The translations under genes were made by a program, and so were the position numbers. A DNA stretch of 46,230 bases from Paracoccaceae bacterium (lineage in GTDB: Bacteria; Pseudomonadota; Alphaproteobacteria; Rhodobacterales; Rhodobacteraceae), in NCBI GenBank assembly GCA_030066905.1, contig JASJAR010000015.1, forward strand, positions 1 to 46,230. Reading direction: 5' to 3'. The notes beneath the pieces are model-generated. The model saw nothing but the letters and a program-made list of their open reading frames with translations. It had not been told where the DNA came from and did no database searches. Within the stretch, counting starts at the first letter, position 1, and each line of letters opens with the position of its first letter. Of the stretch, positions 7,757 through 16,079 are shown one piece after another.

Positions 7757-8938
7757 ATGCCGTTCAGATCGGACGCCTCGAACTGGCGCGTCTTTTTCCT
7801 GCTCTTTGCGTTTGCTTTCAGCCTCTTCTGCCTCTTTGCGGGGTATCAGGCGCGGCTGACCGGCGACAGCGCGCGCGTCTACGAGCTGTTCGACATCGCC
7901 TGGGAGAACAATGTCGCGGCCTGGTGGAGCGGCGCGCTGCTGGCGCTGGCGGCGTTTCTGGCCGCCGAAGCGGCGAGCCGGCACCGCGAAAGCGACCCCG
8001 CCCTGGCGCGGGGCTGGGCGATCCTCGCCGGCCTCCTGCTGTTTCTGTCGGCCGACGAGATCGGGTCGCTGCACGAGCGGCTCGGCCTGCTCGGCGGCAC
8101 CCTCGGGCTGGGAGCCTGGGCGCTGATCCTGCCCCTGGGGGCGCTGCTCGGAATGCTTTATCTCTATGCTGCGACCCTGCTCTGGACGCGCGGCGCGCGG
8201 CGGTCGATCCTGCTCGTCACGCTCGCCTTTACGCTCCTCGCCTCGGTGGCGCTGCAGGAATATGTCGAACATGCGGTGGCCTGGGGGTCGCGATCGGCAG
8301 AAGCGCTGCGGCTCGTCGTCGAGGAAGGCACCGAACTCACCGGGATGCTGATCCTCGTGGCGACCCTGCTCGCGGCGTTCGATCCCGGGTCGGAGCGGCC
8401 GTTCGGGATGTTCGAGCGGCGCGGCGGGTCGATCCTGCTCGTCGCCCTCTTCGCGGCGGCGGGGCTTTTGGCCCTCACCCTGTCGCTCGACGATCTCGCC
8501 GGGCGCGGACGGCCGATCGACTGGCTGACGGCGGTGCTCTGGCTGGCCGCGGCGGCCCTGGCCGCGCGGCGGGCGGTCGACGGGGTCTATCCGCTCGCCC
8601 ATGCCGCAATGGCGCTGGTCTATGTCGTCGCCTCGGCCGCGGCGGTGGCGGTCGATCTCGCCGATCCGCTGCCGCTCGGGGCCTGGGAGACCGGCGAGCG
8701 GGCCTTCGTCTATGCCGTGCTGATGGCGGCGGTGCTGCCGTTCTGGCTCCGGCTGGGACGTTTCGGGGCGGGGATCGGGGCGCTCGGCGCGGCGCTGCTC
8801 TATGCCGGCTTTCCCGCCAGTGCGTTCACCGACTTCGTCCTGCCCTGCGGGCTGGCGCTGGCGGTGTTCGGCTTCCATGTCGAGGAACGTCTCGTCGAGG
8901 AGCACGGCTGGCCGGAGACCGCCGCGCCGCCGCACTGA
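7757..8938 (+). CDS. Polytopic membrane protein of unknown function with conserved-looking acidic/His motifs
   Basis: A 393-residue protein with about 10 to 12 hydrophobic segments. I do not recognise the family. Charged residues are placed in or next to membrane segments in a pattern suggesting a buried active or metal site: SADEIGSLHERLG (D100, E101, H106, E107), LQEYVEHAVAW (E168, E171, H172) and VEEGTELTGM (E189, E190, E193). An intramembrane hydrolase or transferase is possible but speculative. ATG 7757 is the first start that leaves a clean N-terminal membrane segment; the frame is open far upstream only as a shadow of the flippase gene. Its context suggests polysaccharide export or modification. 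Confidence 0.7.
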   Translation: MPFRSDASNWRVFFLLFAFAFSLFCLFAGYQARLTGDSARVYELFDIAWENNVAAWWSGALLALAAFLAAEAASRHRESDPALARGWAILAGLLLFLSADEIGSLHERLGLLGGTLGLGAWALILPLGALLGMLYLYAATLLWTRGARRSILLVTLAFTLLASVALQEYVEHAVAWGSRSAEALRLVVEEGTELTGMLILVATLLAAFDPGSERPFGMFERRGGSILLVALFAAAGLLALTLSLDDLAGRGRPIDWLTAVLWLAAAALAARRAVDGVYPLAHAAMALVYVVASAAAVAVDLADPLPLGAWETGERAFVYAVLMAAVLPFWLRLGRFGAGIGALGAALLYAGFPASAFTDFVLPCGLALAVFGFHVEERLVEEHGWPETAAPPH

Positions 8939-8956
8939 CCCCGCGCCGCGAAGGGG

Positions 8957-9745
8957 CTATTGCCGCGTCCCGATCGGCCGGGCGGGCACACCCGCCACGA
9001 TCGTGTTCTCGGCCACGTCCGCATTGACCACCGCCCCGGCGGCGAGGATCGCCCCGTCGCCCACGGTGACCCCGTCGAGCAATGTGACATGGGCGCCGAG
9101 CCAGACGTCGTTGCCGATCCTCACCGGGCCCTTGGTCTCGAGCCCCTGGCGGGCCATCGGCCCTGCGCCGAGCGCCGTCTTGTAGCGCCCCCCGCCGATA
9201 TAGCAGTGGCCTGCGATGATGCAGTCGTCGCCGATCTCCACCCCGGAGACGGCGGAGATGTTGCATTGGGTCCCGATCGAGCAATCGGCGCCAATGCGCA
9301 GATAGTTGCTTTTGACGAGCAGGATCGTGTCGCGCGAGATCAGCGTCCGGTCGCCGATGGAGAAATCCCCCGGTTCCGTGGTGCCGCGGGCGTCGAGGGC
9401 GCAGCCGTCGTCGATGGCCACATCGTCGCCGAGCGCGATCCGGCCCGGGCAGCGCAGCGAGATGTCGCGGCCGAAATTCACGCCCTTTCCCGCGGAGAGA
9501 AAGAGCCCGGGATAGAGCAGCTTTCGCAGGGCGAAGCCCGGGGCGCCGGGGGCCCAGGAGGCCAGGAGCATCGCCGCCTCGTAGCGGACAAGATCGAAGA
9601 CCCGCTCGGTGCCGACGAAGAAATGCTGGTATTTCTTCAGCGCCGATGTCTCGAGCCGCAGCGCATCGACCACGTGGTGTTTATCGACGCTTTCGCGCGG
9701 CCTGCAGGGCGTCTCGGCGGCGGGGTCGGAACGGATCTCAGCCAT
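8957..9745 (-). CDS. Left-handed beta-helix acyltransferase (WcaF/LacA-like)
   Basis: A 262-residue protein. The C-terminal two thirds consist of imperfect hexapeptide repeats ([LIV]-G-x4), for example IALGDDVAIDDG, IGADCSIGTQCNIS and IGNDVWLGAHVTLLDGVTVGDG, ending in the typical VAGVPARPIG. These trimeric enzymes transfer acetyl groups from acetyl-CoA to sugars. The likely role is O-acetylation of the polysaccharide or an acyl sugar precursor (inference). The gene converges on the membrane protein gene with an 18-base gap and is divergent from the methyltransferase at 9864. Confidence 0.88.
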   Translation of the reverse strand: MAEIRSDPAAETPCRPRESVDKHHVVDALRLETSALKKYQHFFVGTERVFDLVRYEAAMLLASWAPGAPGFALRKLLYPGLFLSAGKGVNFGRDISLRCPGRIALGDDVAIDDGCALDARGTTEPGDFSIGDRTLISRDTILLVKSNYLRIGADCSIGTQCNISAVSGVEIGDDCIIAGHCYIGGGRYKTALGAGPMARQGLETKGPVRIGNDVWLGAHVTLLDGVTVGDGAILAAGAVVNADVAENTIVAGVPARPIGTRQ

Positions 9746-9837
9746 AACGGGGCCTCACTGGTCGAACGGGGGGGCGACGGGGAAAGACGGCTTGCCGGCC
9801 GGAGCGGTTGCCCCTAGTGATCCTCCTGCCGGTTTCC

Positions 9838-9850
9838 CTTTGAAACAAAG
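9838..9850. promoter_or_regulatory. GAAAC-centred perfect palindrome CTTTG-AAA-CAAAG
   Basis: Perfect 5-base arms around AAA, in the gap between the divergent genes at 9745 (minus) and 9864 (plus). It ends only 13 bases before the GTG start, so a bound protein there might block rather than activate the methyltransferase. The right half matches the sites at 17783 and 33840. Confidence 0.42.
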
Positions 9851-9863
9851 GCCATCGCCGCCC

Positions 9864-10616
9864 GTGACCGCCATTGCCGATTACTGGAACGACAACGTCT
9901 CCAACTGGAAGGTGGCGAACCATCTCGACCCGGGCTCCCCGGCGTTTTTTCGCGAGGTGGAGCGCTACCGGTTCGAGAAACTCGACTATCTGAACGGGTT
10001 TTCGGAATTTTCCGATTATGCCGGCAAGCGGGTGCTCGATGTGGGCTGCGGGCTCGGCACGGACCTGTCGCGCTTTGCCGCCAACGGGGCGGAGGTCACC
10101 GGCATCGACATCGCCCCCCGGGCGGTGGAGCTGGCGCGGGCGAATTTCGGCTGGCGCGGGCTTCAGGGCCGTTTCGAGGTCATGGACGGCGAGGCGATGG
10201 GCTTTCCCGACGACGCGTTCGACTTCGTCTATTGCCATACGGTTCTGCATTTCACCCCCCACCCAAAGGCCATGGTCGGCGAAATCCGCCGCGTGCTCAA
10301 GCCGGGGGGGAGGGCGCTTTTGATGACGATCAACCGCCGGTCCTGGCTCTATGCGCTGCACCGGGTGGCGGGAACGAAGCTCGACTACATGGACGCGCCG
10401 GTCTTTCACAAGATGGACCGGGGGGCGTTCGCCGGGGTGATCTCGGCCTTCCCCGATGCCGAGATCCGGTTTTACCGGTTCCCGGTGCGCACCGAGGTCC
10501 ATAAGGGCTGGAAGGCGCGGGTTTACAACATGGCCTTCGTCGACCTCTACCGGGCGCTGCCCGAAAGGCTCACGGGGCCCACCGGCTATCACATGATCGC
10601 CGTCGTGCGGAAATAG
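9864..10616 (+). CDS. Class I SAM-dependent methyltransferase
   Basis: A 250-residue protein with motif I VLDVGCGLGTD (residues 58-68), the acidic motif II end VTGIDIAP and the post-motif MDGEAMGFPDDAFDFVYCHTVLHF. The family transfers a methyl group from S-adenosylmethionine; here a sugar hydroxyl of the repeat unit is a reasonable target (inference). I chose GTG 9864, with AAAGG 12 bases upstream. The frame is open upstream but that part is a shadow of the acyltransferase gene; an in-frame TTG at 9840 is an alternative. It converges on the glycosyltransferase at 10628 with an 11-base gap. Confidence 0.85.
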   Translation: MTAIADYWNDNVSNWKVANHLDPGSPAFFREVERYRFEKLDYLNGFSEFSDYAGKRVLDVGCGLGTDLSRFAANGAEVTGIDIAPRAVELARANFGWRGLQGRFEVMDGEAMGFPDDAFDFVYCHTVLHFTPHPKAMVGEIRRVLKPGGRALLMTINRRSWLYALHRVAGTKLDYMDAPVFHKMDRGAFAGVISAFPDAEIRFYRFPVRTEVHKGWKARVYNMAFVDLYRALPERLTGPTGYHMIAVVRK

Positions 10617-10627
10617 GGCTCCGGCCC

Positions 10628-11881
10628 TCATTCGGCCGCCACGGGGGCCTTGTCGGAGGCGTCGAACCCCACGGCGGCGAGGAGATCGCGGATTTTCCGC
10701 TCGTAGATCGGCCGTGCATAGTCCCGGGCGTAGAGGGCTTTGGCGTTTTCGGCCCGGCGGCGCCCCTCGGCGGGGTCCGAAAGCACCGCGCGCATGCCGG
10801 TCGCGATCGAGCCCGGCTCGGGGGCGACGAGGAAGGCGACCTCCTCGGTCAGGACCTGGGTATGGGACCAGATATCGGTGGCGATGAGCGGCTTGCCGCT
10901 GGCGAGCTGCTCGTAGATTTTCAAAGGCGTGTTCGTCCCGTCGATCCGGGGCGAGAGGAGAATGTCGGCCGCGCGGTTGAACCTGAGCGCCTCGCGCTTC
11001 GGCACCCGGCCGGTGAAGAGACATCGCGCCTCCGAAAGCCCCGCCCGGGCGGCGACTTTCTTCATTGCGGCGACCTGATCCTCGGTGCCCCCGGCCAGAA
11101 GCAGCCGCGCGGCGGGATGGTCGGGGGCGACCATGGCGAAGGCCTCGATGACCCGGTCGATGCCCTGGTATTTCTCGAATGTGCCGGCATAGACCAGCGT
11201 CGTGACACCCTCGGGGAAATCGACCGACGCGGCGGCGGCGTTCTCGGCCTCGGGGCCCTTGGTTTCGCCTGCGAGCCGCACATCCTCGAAGATCGAGTTC
11301 TCGATCAGGAAATGCTTCTCCTCGGGCACCCCTTCGCCGAGCGCGTAATCCCTGAGGTCAGGGCAGATTGTAATGACGGCATCGGCCGCCTTGAGGCAGC
11401 TGTTTTCCAAAAACCGGAAGGTCCCGATCAGAAGCTTCGATTTGGTGAAGCCGAAATTTTCGAGCTGCTGGGGCAGGCTCGAATGCATGTCGTAGATCAG
11501 GCCGAACCGGAACAGGGGCTTCAGCGCGCGGCACCAGAAGACGGCCTCCTCATGGGCATGGACGAGGGCGTAACGGTGCCGGATCAGCATGCCCACCGTC
11601 CAGAGCACCATGAAGATGTCGAGAAAGAGCTTCTTTGCCGACGGGCCCACGGGCACAGGCTCGAAAACCCGGGTCCTGGGGATACGCACGATCCGCACAC
11701 CCGGAATGTCCACGTCCTGGCCCGGACCATAGGTCAGAAGGTCGATGCGGACCCCGGCCTCGGCCAGCACCAGCGTGCGGTAATAGACGCTGAAGGGCGT
11801 GCCGCGCGGGGTGAAGAACGGATGCGGGGCGACGACCAGCATATCGGCCTTCTCGCGGGGCGTGCGGGAGGTCCCGGTCAT
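10628..11881 (-). CDS. GT4-family glycosyltransferase
   Basis: A 417-residue GT-B enzyme. It starts MTGTSRTPREKADMLVVAPH and has the acceptor loop PFFTPRGTPFSVYYRT and the donor motif GTNTPLKIYEQLASGKPLIATD. Its ATG shares one base with the stop of the upstream epimerase gene (TGATG), a strong sign of translational coupling. It is the third gene of a coupled set: dehydrogenase, epimerase, glycosyltransferase. The frame is open nine codons upstream (ORF start 11908), but the TGATG junction favours 11881. Confidence 0.9.
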   Translation of the reverse strand: MTGTSRTPREKADMLVVAPHPFFTPRGTPFSVYYRTLVLAEAGVRIDLLTYGPGQDVDIPGVRIVRIPRTRVFEPVPVGPSAKKLFLDIFMVLWTVGMLIRHRYALVHAHEEAVFWCRALKPLFRFGLIYDMHSSLPQQLENFGFTKSKLLIGTFRFLENSCLKAADAVITICPDLRDYALGEGVPEEKHFLIENSIFEDVRLAGETKGPEAENAAAASVDFPEGVTTLVYAGTFEKYQGIDRVIEAFAMVAPDHPAARLLLAGGTEDQVAAMKKVAARAGLSEARCLFTGRVPKREALRFNRAADILLSPRIDGTNTPLKIYEQLASGKPLIATDIWSHTQVLTEEVAFLVAPEPGSIATGMRAVLSDPAEGRRRAENAKALYARDYARPIYERKIRDLLAAVGFDASDKAPVAAE

Positions 11882-12885
11882 CAGAGCCAGCCCTCCCGGA
11901 GATACCACTCGGCGAGATCGGTAAGCCCGGTCTCGTTGGTGTAACTGTCCCGAAACCCCGTATGGCGGCGCATCTTCGAGGTGTCGAAGGCGCGGTCCTT
12001 GGTGAAGAACGCCACCCGCCTGCGGTAGATCGGAGGCTCGATCCCGAAGGGTTTGCAGACCGCCTCGCAGATGTCGCCGGCGACAAAGAACGGGGTGACC
12101 GGCAGGCGCAGGAAGCGCGGCGCGGTGCCGAGCTTTTCCGCGATCACCCCGATCATGTCGCGAAGCCGGATCGGCTCGGCCGCGCCGCAGAGATAGACCT
12201 CGCCGAGGGTCGCCTCGTGGCGCGCCGCGAGCACCATGAAATCGACGAGATCGCGGACATGGACGAGATGGTAGAGCCCCTTACTGCCGAGCCCCAGGAG
12301 CGGGACGATGGGGAGCCTCGCCATCTTGAAGACTTTGAGAAGCCGCCGGTCGCCGGGCCCGTAGATACCGCAGGGCCGGATCACCGTGAGGGGCATTCCG
12401 GTTTTCTCCGCATGGTCGCGGATCCAAAGCTCCCCCTCGACCTTGGTCTCCTGGTAAAGATCACCCGGGGCGAACCGGCTGGTCTCGTCGGCCGGCGGGG
12501 TCTCGATATGGCCATGCACCCCCATCGTCGAGACATGGACGAAACGCTTGAACCCGGGGCTGCCGGTCACCGCGCGGGCGAGGTTCTTCGTGCTCTCGAC
12601 ATGGACCAGCCCGTAGATCTCGTCGCCGACCTTGGCCTCGCGGAAGGCGGCGGCGACATGGAAGATGTAATTGACGCCCTCGCTGGCGCGCAGGGCGACC
12701 TCCGGGTCGTAGACCTCGCCTTCGAAAAACTCGACCGGCAGGTCGCCGAGCCCGCTCCGATCGGACGAGGCGCGCACGATGGCGCGCACATTGGCACCTG
12801 TGTCGCAGAGCGTCCGGACGAGATGCCGGCCGGTGAACCCCGTGGCCCCGGTGACGAGAACGGTGTCGCCGCTCGTAATACTCAT
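11881..12885 (-). CDS. NAD-dependent epimerase/dehydratase (extended SDR)
   Basis: A 334-residue Rossmann protein. VLVTGATGFTGRHLV at the N-terminus is the dinucleotide-binding glycine motif, HVSTMGVHG supplies the Ser/Thr region and LYQETKVEGE the catalytic Y-x3-K. Members epimerise, reduce or dehydrate nucleotide sugars or related carbonyls. The start ATG overlaps the stop of the upstream FAD dehydrogenase by 4 bases. Placement between a GlpD-like enzyme and a glycosyltransferase suggests it prepares a donor or a sugar/polyol substituent; the substrate is unknown. Confidence 0.85.
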   Translation of the reverse strand: MSITSGDTVLVTGATGFTGRHLVRTLCDTGANVRAIVRASSDRSGLGDLPVEFFEGEVYDPEVALRASEGVNYIFHVAAAFREAKVGDEIYGLVHVESTKNLARAVTGSPGFKRFVHVSTMGVHGHIETPPADETSRFAPGDLYQETKVEGELWIRDHAEKTGMPLTVIRPCGIYGPGDRRLLKVFKMARLPIVPLLGLGSKGLYHLVHVRDLVDFMVLAARHEATLGEVYLCGAAEPIRLRDMIGVIAEKLGTAPRFLRLPVTPFFVAGDICEAVCKPFGIEPPIYRRRVAFFTKDRAFDTSKMRRHTGFRDSYTNETGLTDLAEWYLREGWL

Positions 12886-14447
12886 ACCAACGCTCCCAAA
12901 ATCTCGGTTTTGAGGGTTTTTTGATAGCGCGAGGGCGCGAGCCGGTCGAGCACCGCCTCCGCCTCGCGCCGCTGCCGCTCGGGCGGCCAGCCGAGGCTTT
13001 CGGCCATCGCGGCGAGGATCGTGCGGAACGCCGCTGCCCCGAGCCGGCCGAGGACGAGGTCGTCGCTGCGCCTGAGGAGAATATCTGCGAGATGCCGGAC
13101 TTGCGTCCGCGCGATATGGGTCTCGGCAAAGCGGCGGAGCGCTGTCTCCGAGGCGCCGGCAAGGTCGAGGGCCATCTCGGGAATGTCCGGGACCGGCACC
13201 GTCCGGGTCCGGCAGCGCGCGGTGCCGCCGGCCTTGGCGACGACGAGATCGACCGCCGCTTCGGCGGTGAGCCGCGCGGTGGTCCATTTGATGCCGACGA
13301 TGCTGAGAAGGCCCTTTGTCCCGTCGGCCTCTTCGTGATCGACGACGCGGCTTTCGTGGAGCTTCGCCCCGTCGGCCCCGGCCGCGTCGTCGCCGGGCGT
13401 GAGCCCGACATAGCAGTAAAGCACGTCCTCGGAGACAAGCCCCATCGCGGCGTCGGCGGCGTTGTATTCGTCGAGGAAGGCGGCGATCTCGCCGGCGTCG
13501 GGGGTCACGCCCACGTCGCCGTCGCGATGGGTGAAATGGGTCGTGCCGACGATGCATTTGCCCTGCCAGGGAACGGCGAAGAACATCCGCTTGGCCTGAT
13601 CGACGCGGGAATCGGAGGCCCGGCCGCTCCTGACCGCGAAGGCCGTCGGCGGGGCGGGGCGGTCGATGACGAGGTTCATGCTGCGCACCAGGCCGACCTC
13701 GGCCGACGCCCCCGGCGCGCCGATCCAGCCCGGCCCCCAGGGCCCGGCGGCATTGACGACCATCGCGCCGCCGATCTCGATCGCCTCGCCCGATGTCAGG
13801 TCGCGCGCGGCGATCCCGGCGACCCCGGCGCGATCGTTTTCGGCAAAAAGCAGCCCCTCGGCACGGATGTAATTGGCCACGACCGCGCCGTGCTCTGCGG
13901 CCTGGGCGAGGATCTGGAGCACCGCCGTGTCGGCGAAGGCGACCTGGGCGTCGGCCCAGACAGCGCCGCCGGTGAGGCCATGGGGGTCGACCCCAGGTGC
14001 GGCCGCCAGACAGGCCGCCTTCGACATCACCCGCCCCCGGAGCCCGCGCGGCCGGCGCCCGTCGCGCAGCGCCACGCCCCACTGGAGCGCCTCGTAAAGT
14101 CCGATGCCCGCGGCAAGCGCCAGAGGCCCGCGCATCCCCCAGCCATAGGCCGGCATCAGGAACGGCAGGGGGGCGACGAGATGGGGCAGGGTGGCCAGAA
14201 GGATCTGCTGTTCGCGGATCGAGGCGACGGCCCGGGCGAAGTTGAGATGCTGAAGATAGCGGATGCCGCCATGGACGGTCTTCAGGGAATTGTGGCTCGT
14301 CGCCGAAGAGAAATCCCCCTGTTCGACGAGCGCGACCTTGAGCCCGCGCAGGGCGGCGTCCCGGGCAACGCAGGCCCCGTGGATGCCGCCGCCGACGACG
14401 ACGACGTCGAACCGGCGCGCGCGGAGGGCTCGGATGTCGCGTTCCAT
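12882..14447 (-). CDS. glpD: FAD-dependent glycerol-3-phosphate dehydrogenase-like protein (GlpD family)
   Basis: A 521-residue flavoprotein. FDVVVVGGGIHGACVARDAALRG is the FAD-binding GxGxxG region, LVEQGDFSSATSHNSLKTVHGGIRYL is the GlpD signature and GIKWTTARLTAE the conserved C-terminal part. The family oxidises sn-glycerol-3-phosphate to dihydroxyacetone phosphate and feeds electrons to quinone at the membrane. Here it heads a coupled operon with an epimerase and a glycosyltransferase, unlike the usual glp regulon, so a paralogue with another substrate is possible. ATG 14447 was chosen over an ATG at 14528 because the fold starts directly after it. A perfect dyad at 14530-14564 lies upstream. 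Confidence 0.82.
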   Translation of the reverse strand: MERDIRALRARRFDVVVVGGGIHGACVARDAALRGLKVALVEQGDFSSATSHNSLKTVHGGIRYLQHLNFARAVASIREQQILLATLPHLVAPLPFLMPAYGWGMRGPLALAAGIGLYEALQWGVALRDGRRPRGLRGRVMSKAACLAAAPGVDPHGLTGGAVWADAQVAFADTAVLQILAQAAEHGAVVANYIRAEGLLFAENDRAGVAGIAARDLTSGEAIEIGGAMVVNAAGPWGPGWIGAPGASAEVGLVRSMNLVIDRPAPPTAFAVRSGRASDSRVDQAKRMFFAVPWQGKCIVGTTHFTHRDGDVGVTPDAGEIAAFLDEYNAADAAMGLVSEDVLYCYVGLTPGDDAAGADGAKLHESRVVDHEEADGTKGLLSIVGIKWTTARLTAEAAVDLVVAKAGGTARCRTRTVPVPDIPEMALDLAGASETALRRFAETHIARTQVRHLADILLRRSDDLVLGRLGAAAFRTILAAMAESLGWPPERQRREAEAVLDRLAPSRYQKTLKTEILGALV

Positions 14448-14529
14448 GGGTTCCCCATCTCTCCCGCCCCGGCAAGACGCCTCCAAGGCGGGCGCCGCCG
14501 GCGCCGGCTCCCGGTCGCTCCGGGCCATA

Positions 14530-14564
14530 GCCTTGCGTCGCCGCTTTTTTAGAAGACGCAAGGC
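14530..14564. promoter_or_regulatory. Perfect dyad GCCTTGCGTC-N15-GACGCAAGGC
   Basis: Ten-base arms (14530-14539 and 14555-14564) pair perfectly around a 15-base loop containing six T. It lies 83 bases upstream of the GlpD-like start. It could be an operator for a dimeric regulator or a leader hairpin. Confidence 0.4.
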
Positions 14565-14716
14565 AATCTGAAGAGGGGCCCGGACCCTGTCAAGGCGACC
14601 TCCCGGAGGGCCGGGAGGGCCCCGGCGATCCGTCACTATTGCGCCGTTTGCGCGGGGATTGATGCCGCAGCGCGGATAGCCCGGGAGGGGCATCGATCGC
14701 ACCGCAGAGCGCCCGC

Positions 14717-14767
14717 GAGCGGGCGTTCGTCTGCCCGCCCCGATCCGAAGGCACACTCGTCCCGGGC
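14717..14767. repeat. 51-base intergenic repeat, copy 1
   Basis: Matches 45287-45337 over 51 bases with only two C/T differences, about 30.6 kb apart in the same orientation. The left part contains the hairpin GCGGGC-N8-GCCCGC. Confidence 0.75.
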
Positions 14768-14840
14768 GGGACCCGGCCGGCCCCGGCGACCGCCCGGGTA
14801 AGACGTGTTATGTTAACTTTTGGTCGCTTTCCGGCCGGGC

Positions 14841-16079
14841 TCAGCCCCAGACCCGGCCGAGCAGCGACAGAAAGGCGCTCGCGCCGACGCCGTGGTCGCG
14901 GACCGGCACGAAGTCGCGCCAGTCGTAGCCCGGCAGGAGCCCGTGGGCCGGCCGGGCGATGTAGAACGCGCCGTGCCGGGCGGCGATGTTGTGCCGCGAA
15001 TTCTCCGAATACCCCTCGCCGACGAGCGCGGTGGTGAAATTGGAACGCAGGACGAGCTCGCCGTTCCGGCCCATGCCGCGCAGGCCGCCGAAGCTCGTCG
15101 AGCCCCGGATCGCGCCCTGGGCGTGGCGCACCGAGGGGCCCATATAGGAGGTCCCGTTATTGGCCCCGAACAGGCAGTCCTCGATATCGACGCCGCGATA
15201 GATGCCGTCGGAGAGAAACAGCCCCTGATTGGTACGGATCTCGGGCAGGTCGAAGGAATAGAAATGGCAGCGGTAGAACCGCCAGCGCTGGCGGCCGGCC
15301 CCGTCGCGGGGGTTGAAGCACTGGAAGATGTCGGAGTGAAACCCCGACCCCGCCGGGTGGCGCTGGTCGAAGAAGGTGACGTATTCGAAGGTGAAGTCGT
15401 TCGACCCGGCGGTCTGCACCAGATCGTTGTTGCCGCCCGAGCCGCGGCAGATGATGCCCCGGCGCATCACGATCCCCTCCGACGGGGTGCCGCCGCCGCC
15501 GCGGGCGTCGTAGATCTTGTTGGCGGTGCGGTATTCCCCGTCGCAGACGAAATCCTCGAACAATGTGTCGCGGGCGCCGAGGAGCTGGAACTCGCGCATC
15601 CTGGCGTGACAGATCGCGACGTTCCGGGTCCGCACGAGATGGAGCTTGCCGAAGCGCCAGCCCTCGAAGGCCATGCTCCGGCCCTCGAGCCGCACCGTGC
15701 CCGAAAGCCGCGCCCCCTCCTTCTCTTCGGAGACGAGCCGGACCGGGGGGCCGCCGATCTCGCGAACGAAGGTGCCGTCGCCGCCGTAATCGCCCGGCGC
15801 GCAGGAGACGACCGTGCCGGGGTCGGCGCGCCGGACCGCCTCCGCCAGACCGGCCCGGTCGGTGACCCGGAGCGTGCCCGCCCCCGCCTCGGGCGGCCGG
15901 TAGCTGCGGATCATCGCGATCTCGGCGGCCGGCCCGATCACATCCCGATAAACCGCCCGCGCCGGCAAGGGCGCCTCCGCCCCGGCGCCCCCCGCCCGGG
16001 CCCGGGCGGGGACCAGAAGGGCCGCGCCGGCGGTCAGAAGGAGCGCGCGGCGGCTGAGCGCGGGATCACTCGGGGACAT
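14841..16079 (-). CDS. Exported right-handed beta-helix protein, polysaccharide-lyase-like
   Basis: A 412-residue protein with a Tat-type leader: [21 protein letters not shown] near the N-terminus, with twin Arg, a hydrophobic core and an A-x-A cleavage site. The mature part reads as short beta-helix coils ([36 protein letters not shown] and similar) typical of pectate-lyase or PL6-like folds. No specific catalytic motif is clear. Its start overlaps the end of the exosortase gene by 14 bases, so it is co-translated with XrtD. The inferred role is trimming or binding the polysaccharide in the periplasm. Confidence 0.78.
   Translation of the reverse strand: MSPSDPALSRRALLLTAGAALLVPARARAGGAGAEAPLPARAVYRDVIGPAAEIAMIRSYRPPEAGAGTLRVTDRAGLAEAVRRADPGTVVSCAPGDYGGDGTFVREIGGPPVRLVSEEKEGARLSGTVRLEGRSMAFEGWRFGKLHLVRTRNVAICHARMREFQLLGARDTLFEDFVCDGEYRTANKIYDARGGGGTPSEGIVMRRGIICRGSGGNNDLVQTAGSNDFTFEYVTFFDQRHPAGSGFHSDIFQCFNPRDGAGRQRWRFYRCHFYSFDLPEIRTNQGLFLSDGIYRGVDIEDCLFGANNGTSYMGPSVRHAQGAIRGSTSFGGLRGMGRNGELVLRSNFTTALVGEGYSENSRHNIAARHGAFYIARPAHGLLPGYDWRDFVPVRDHGVGASAFLSLLGRVWG

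Larger units (their letters stand above)
14448..14840. other. Gene-free stretch upstream of the dehydrogenase operon
   Basis: 393 bases without a convincing gene, between two genes on the minus strand. It holds the 10-base dyad at 14530-14564, one copy of a 51-base repeat at 14717-14767 and a short AT-rich tract at 14806-14822 that could serve as a promoter for the operon starting at 14447. Confidence 0.5.
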
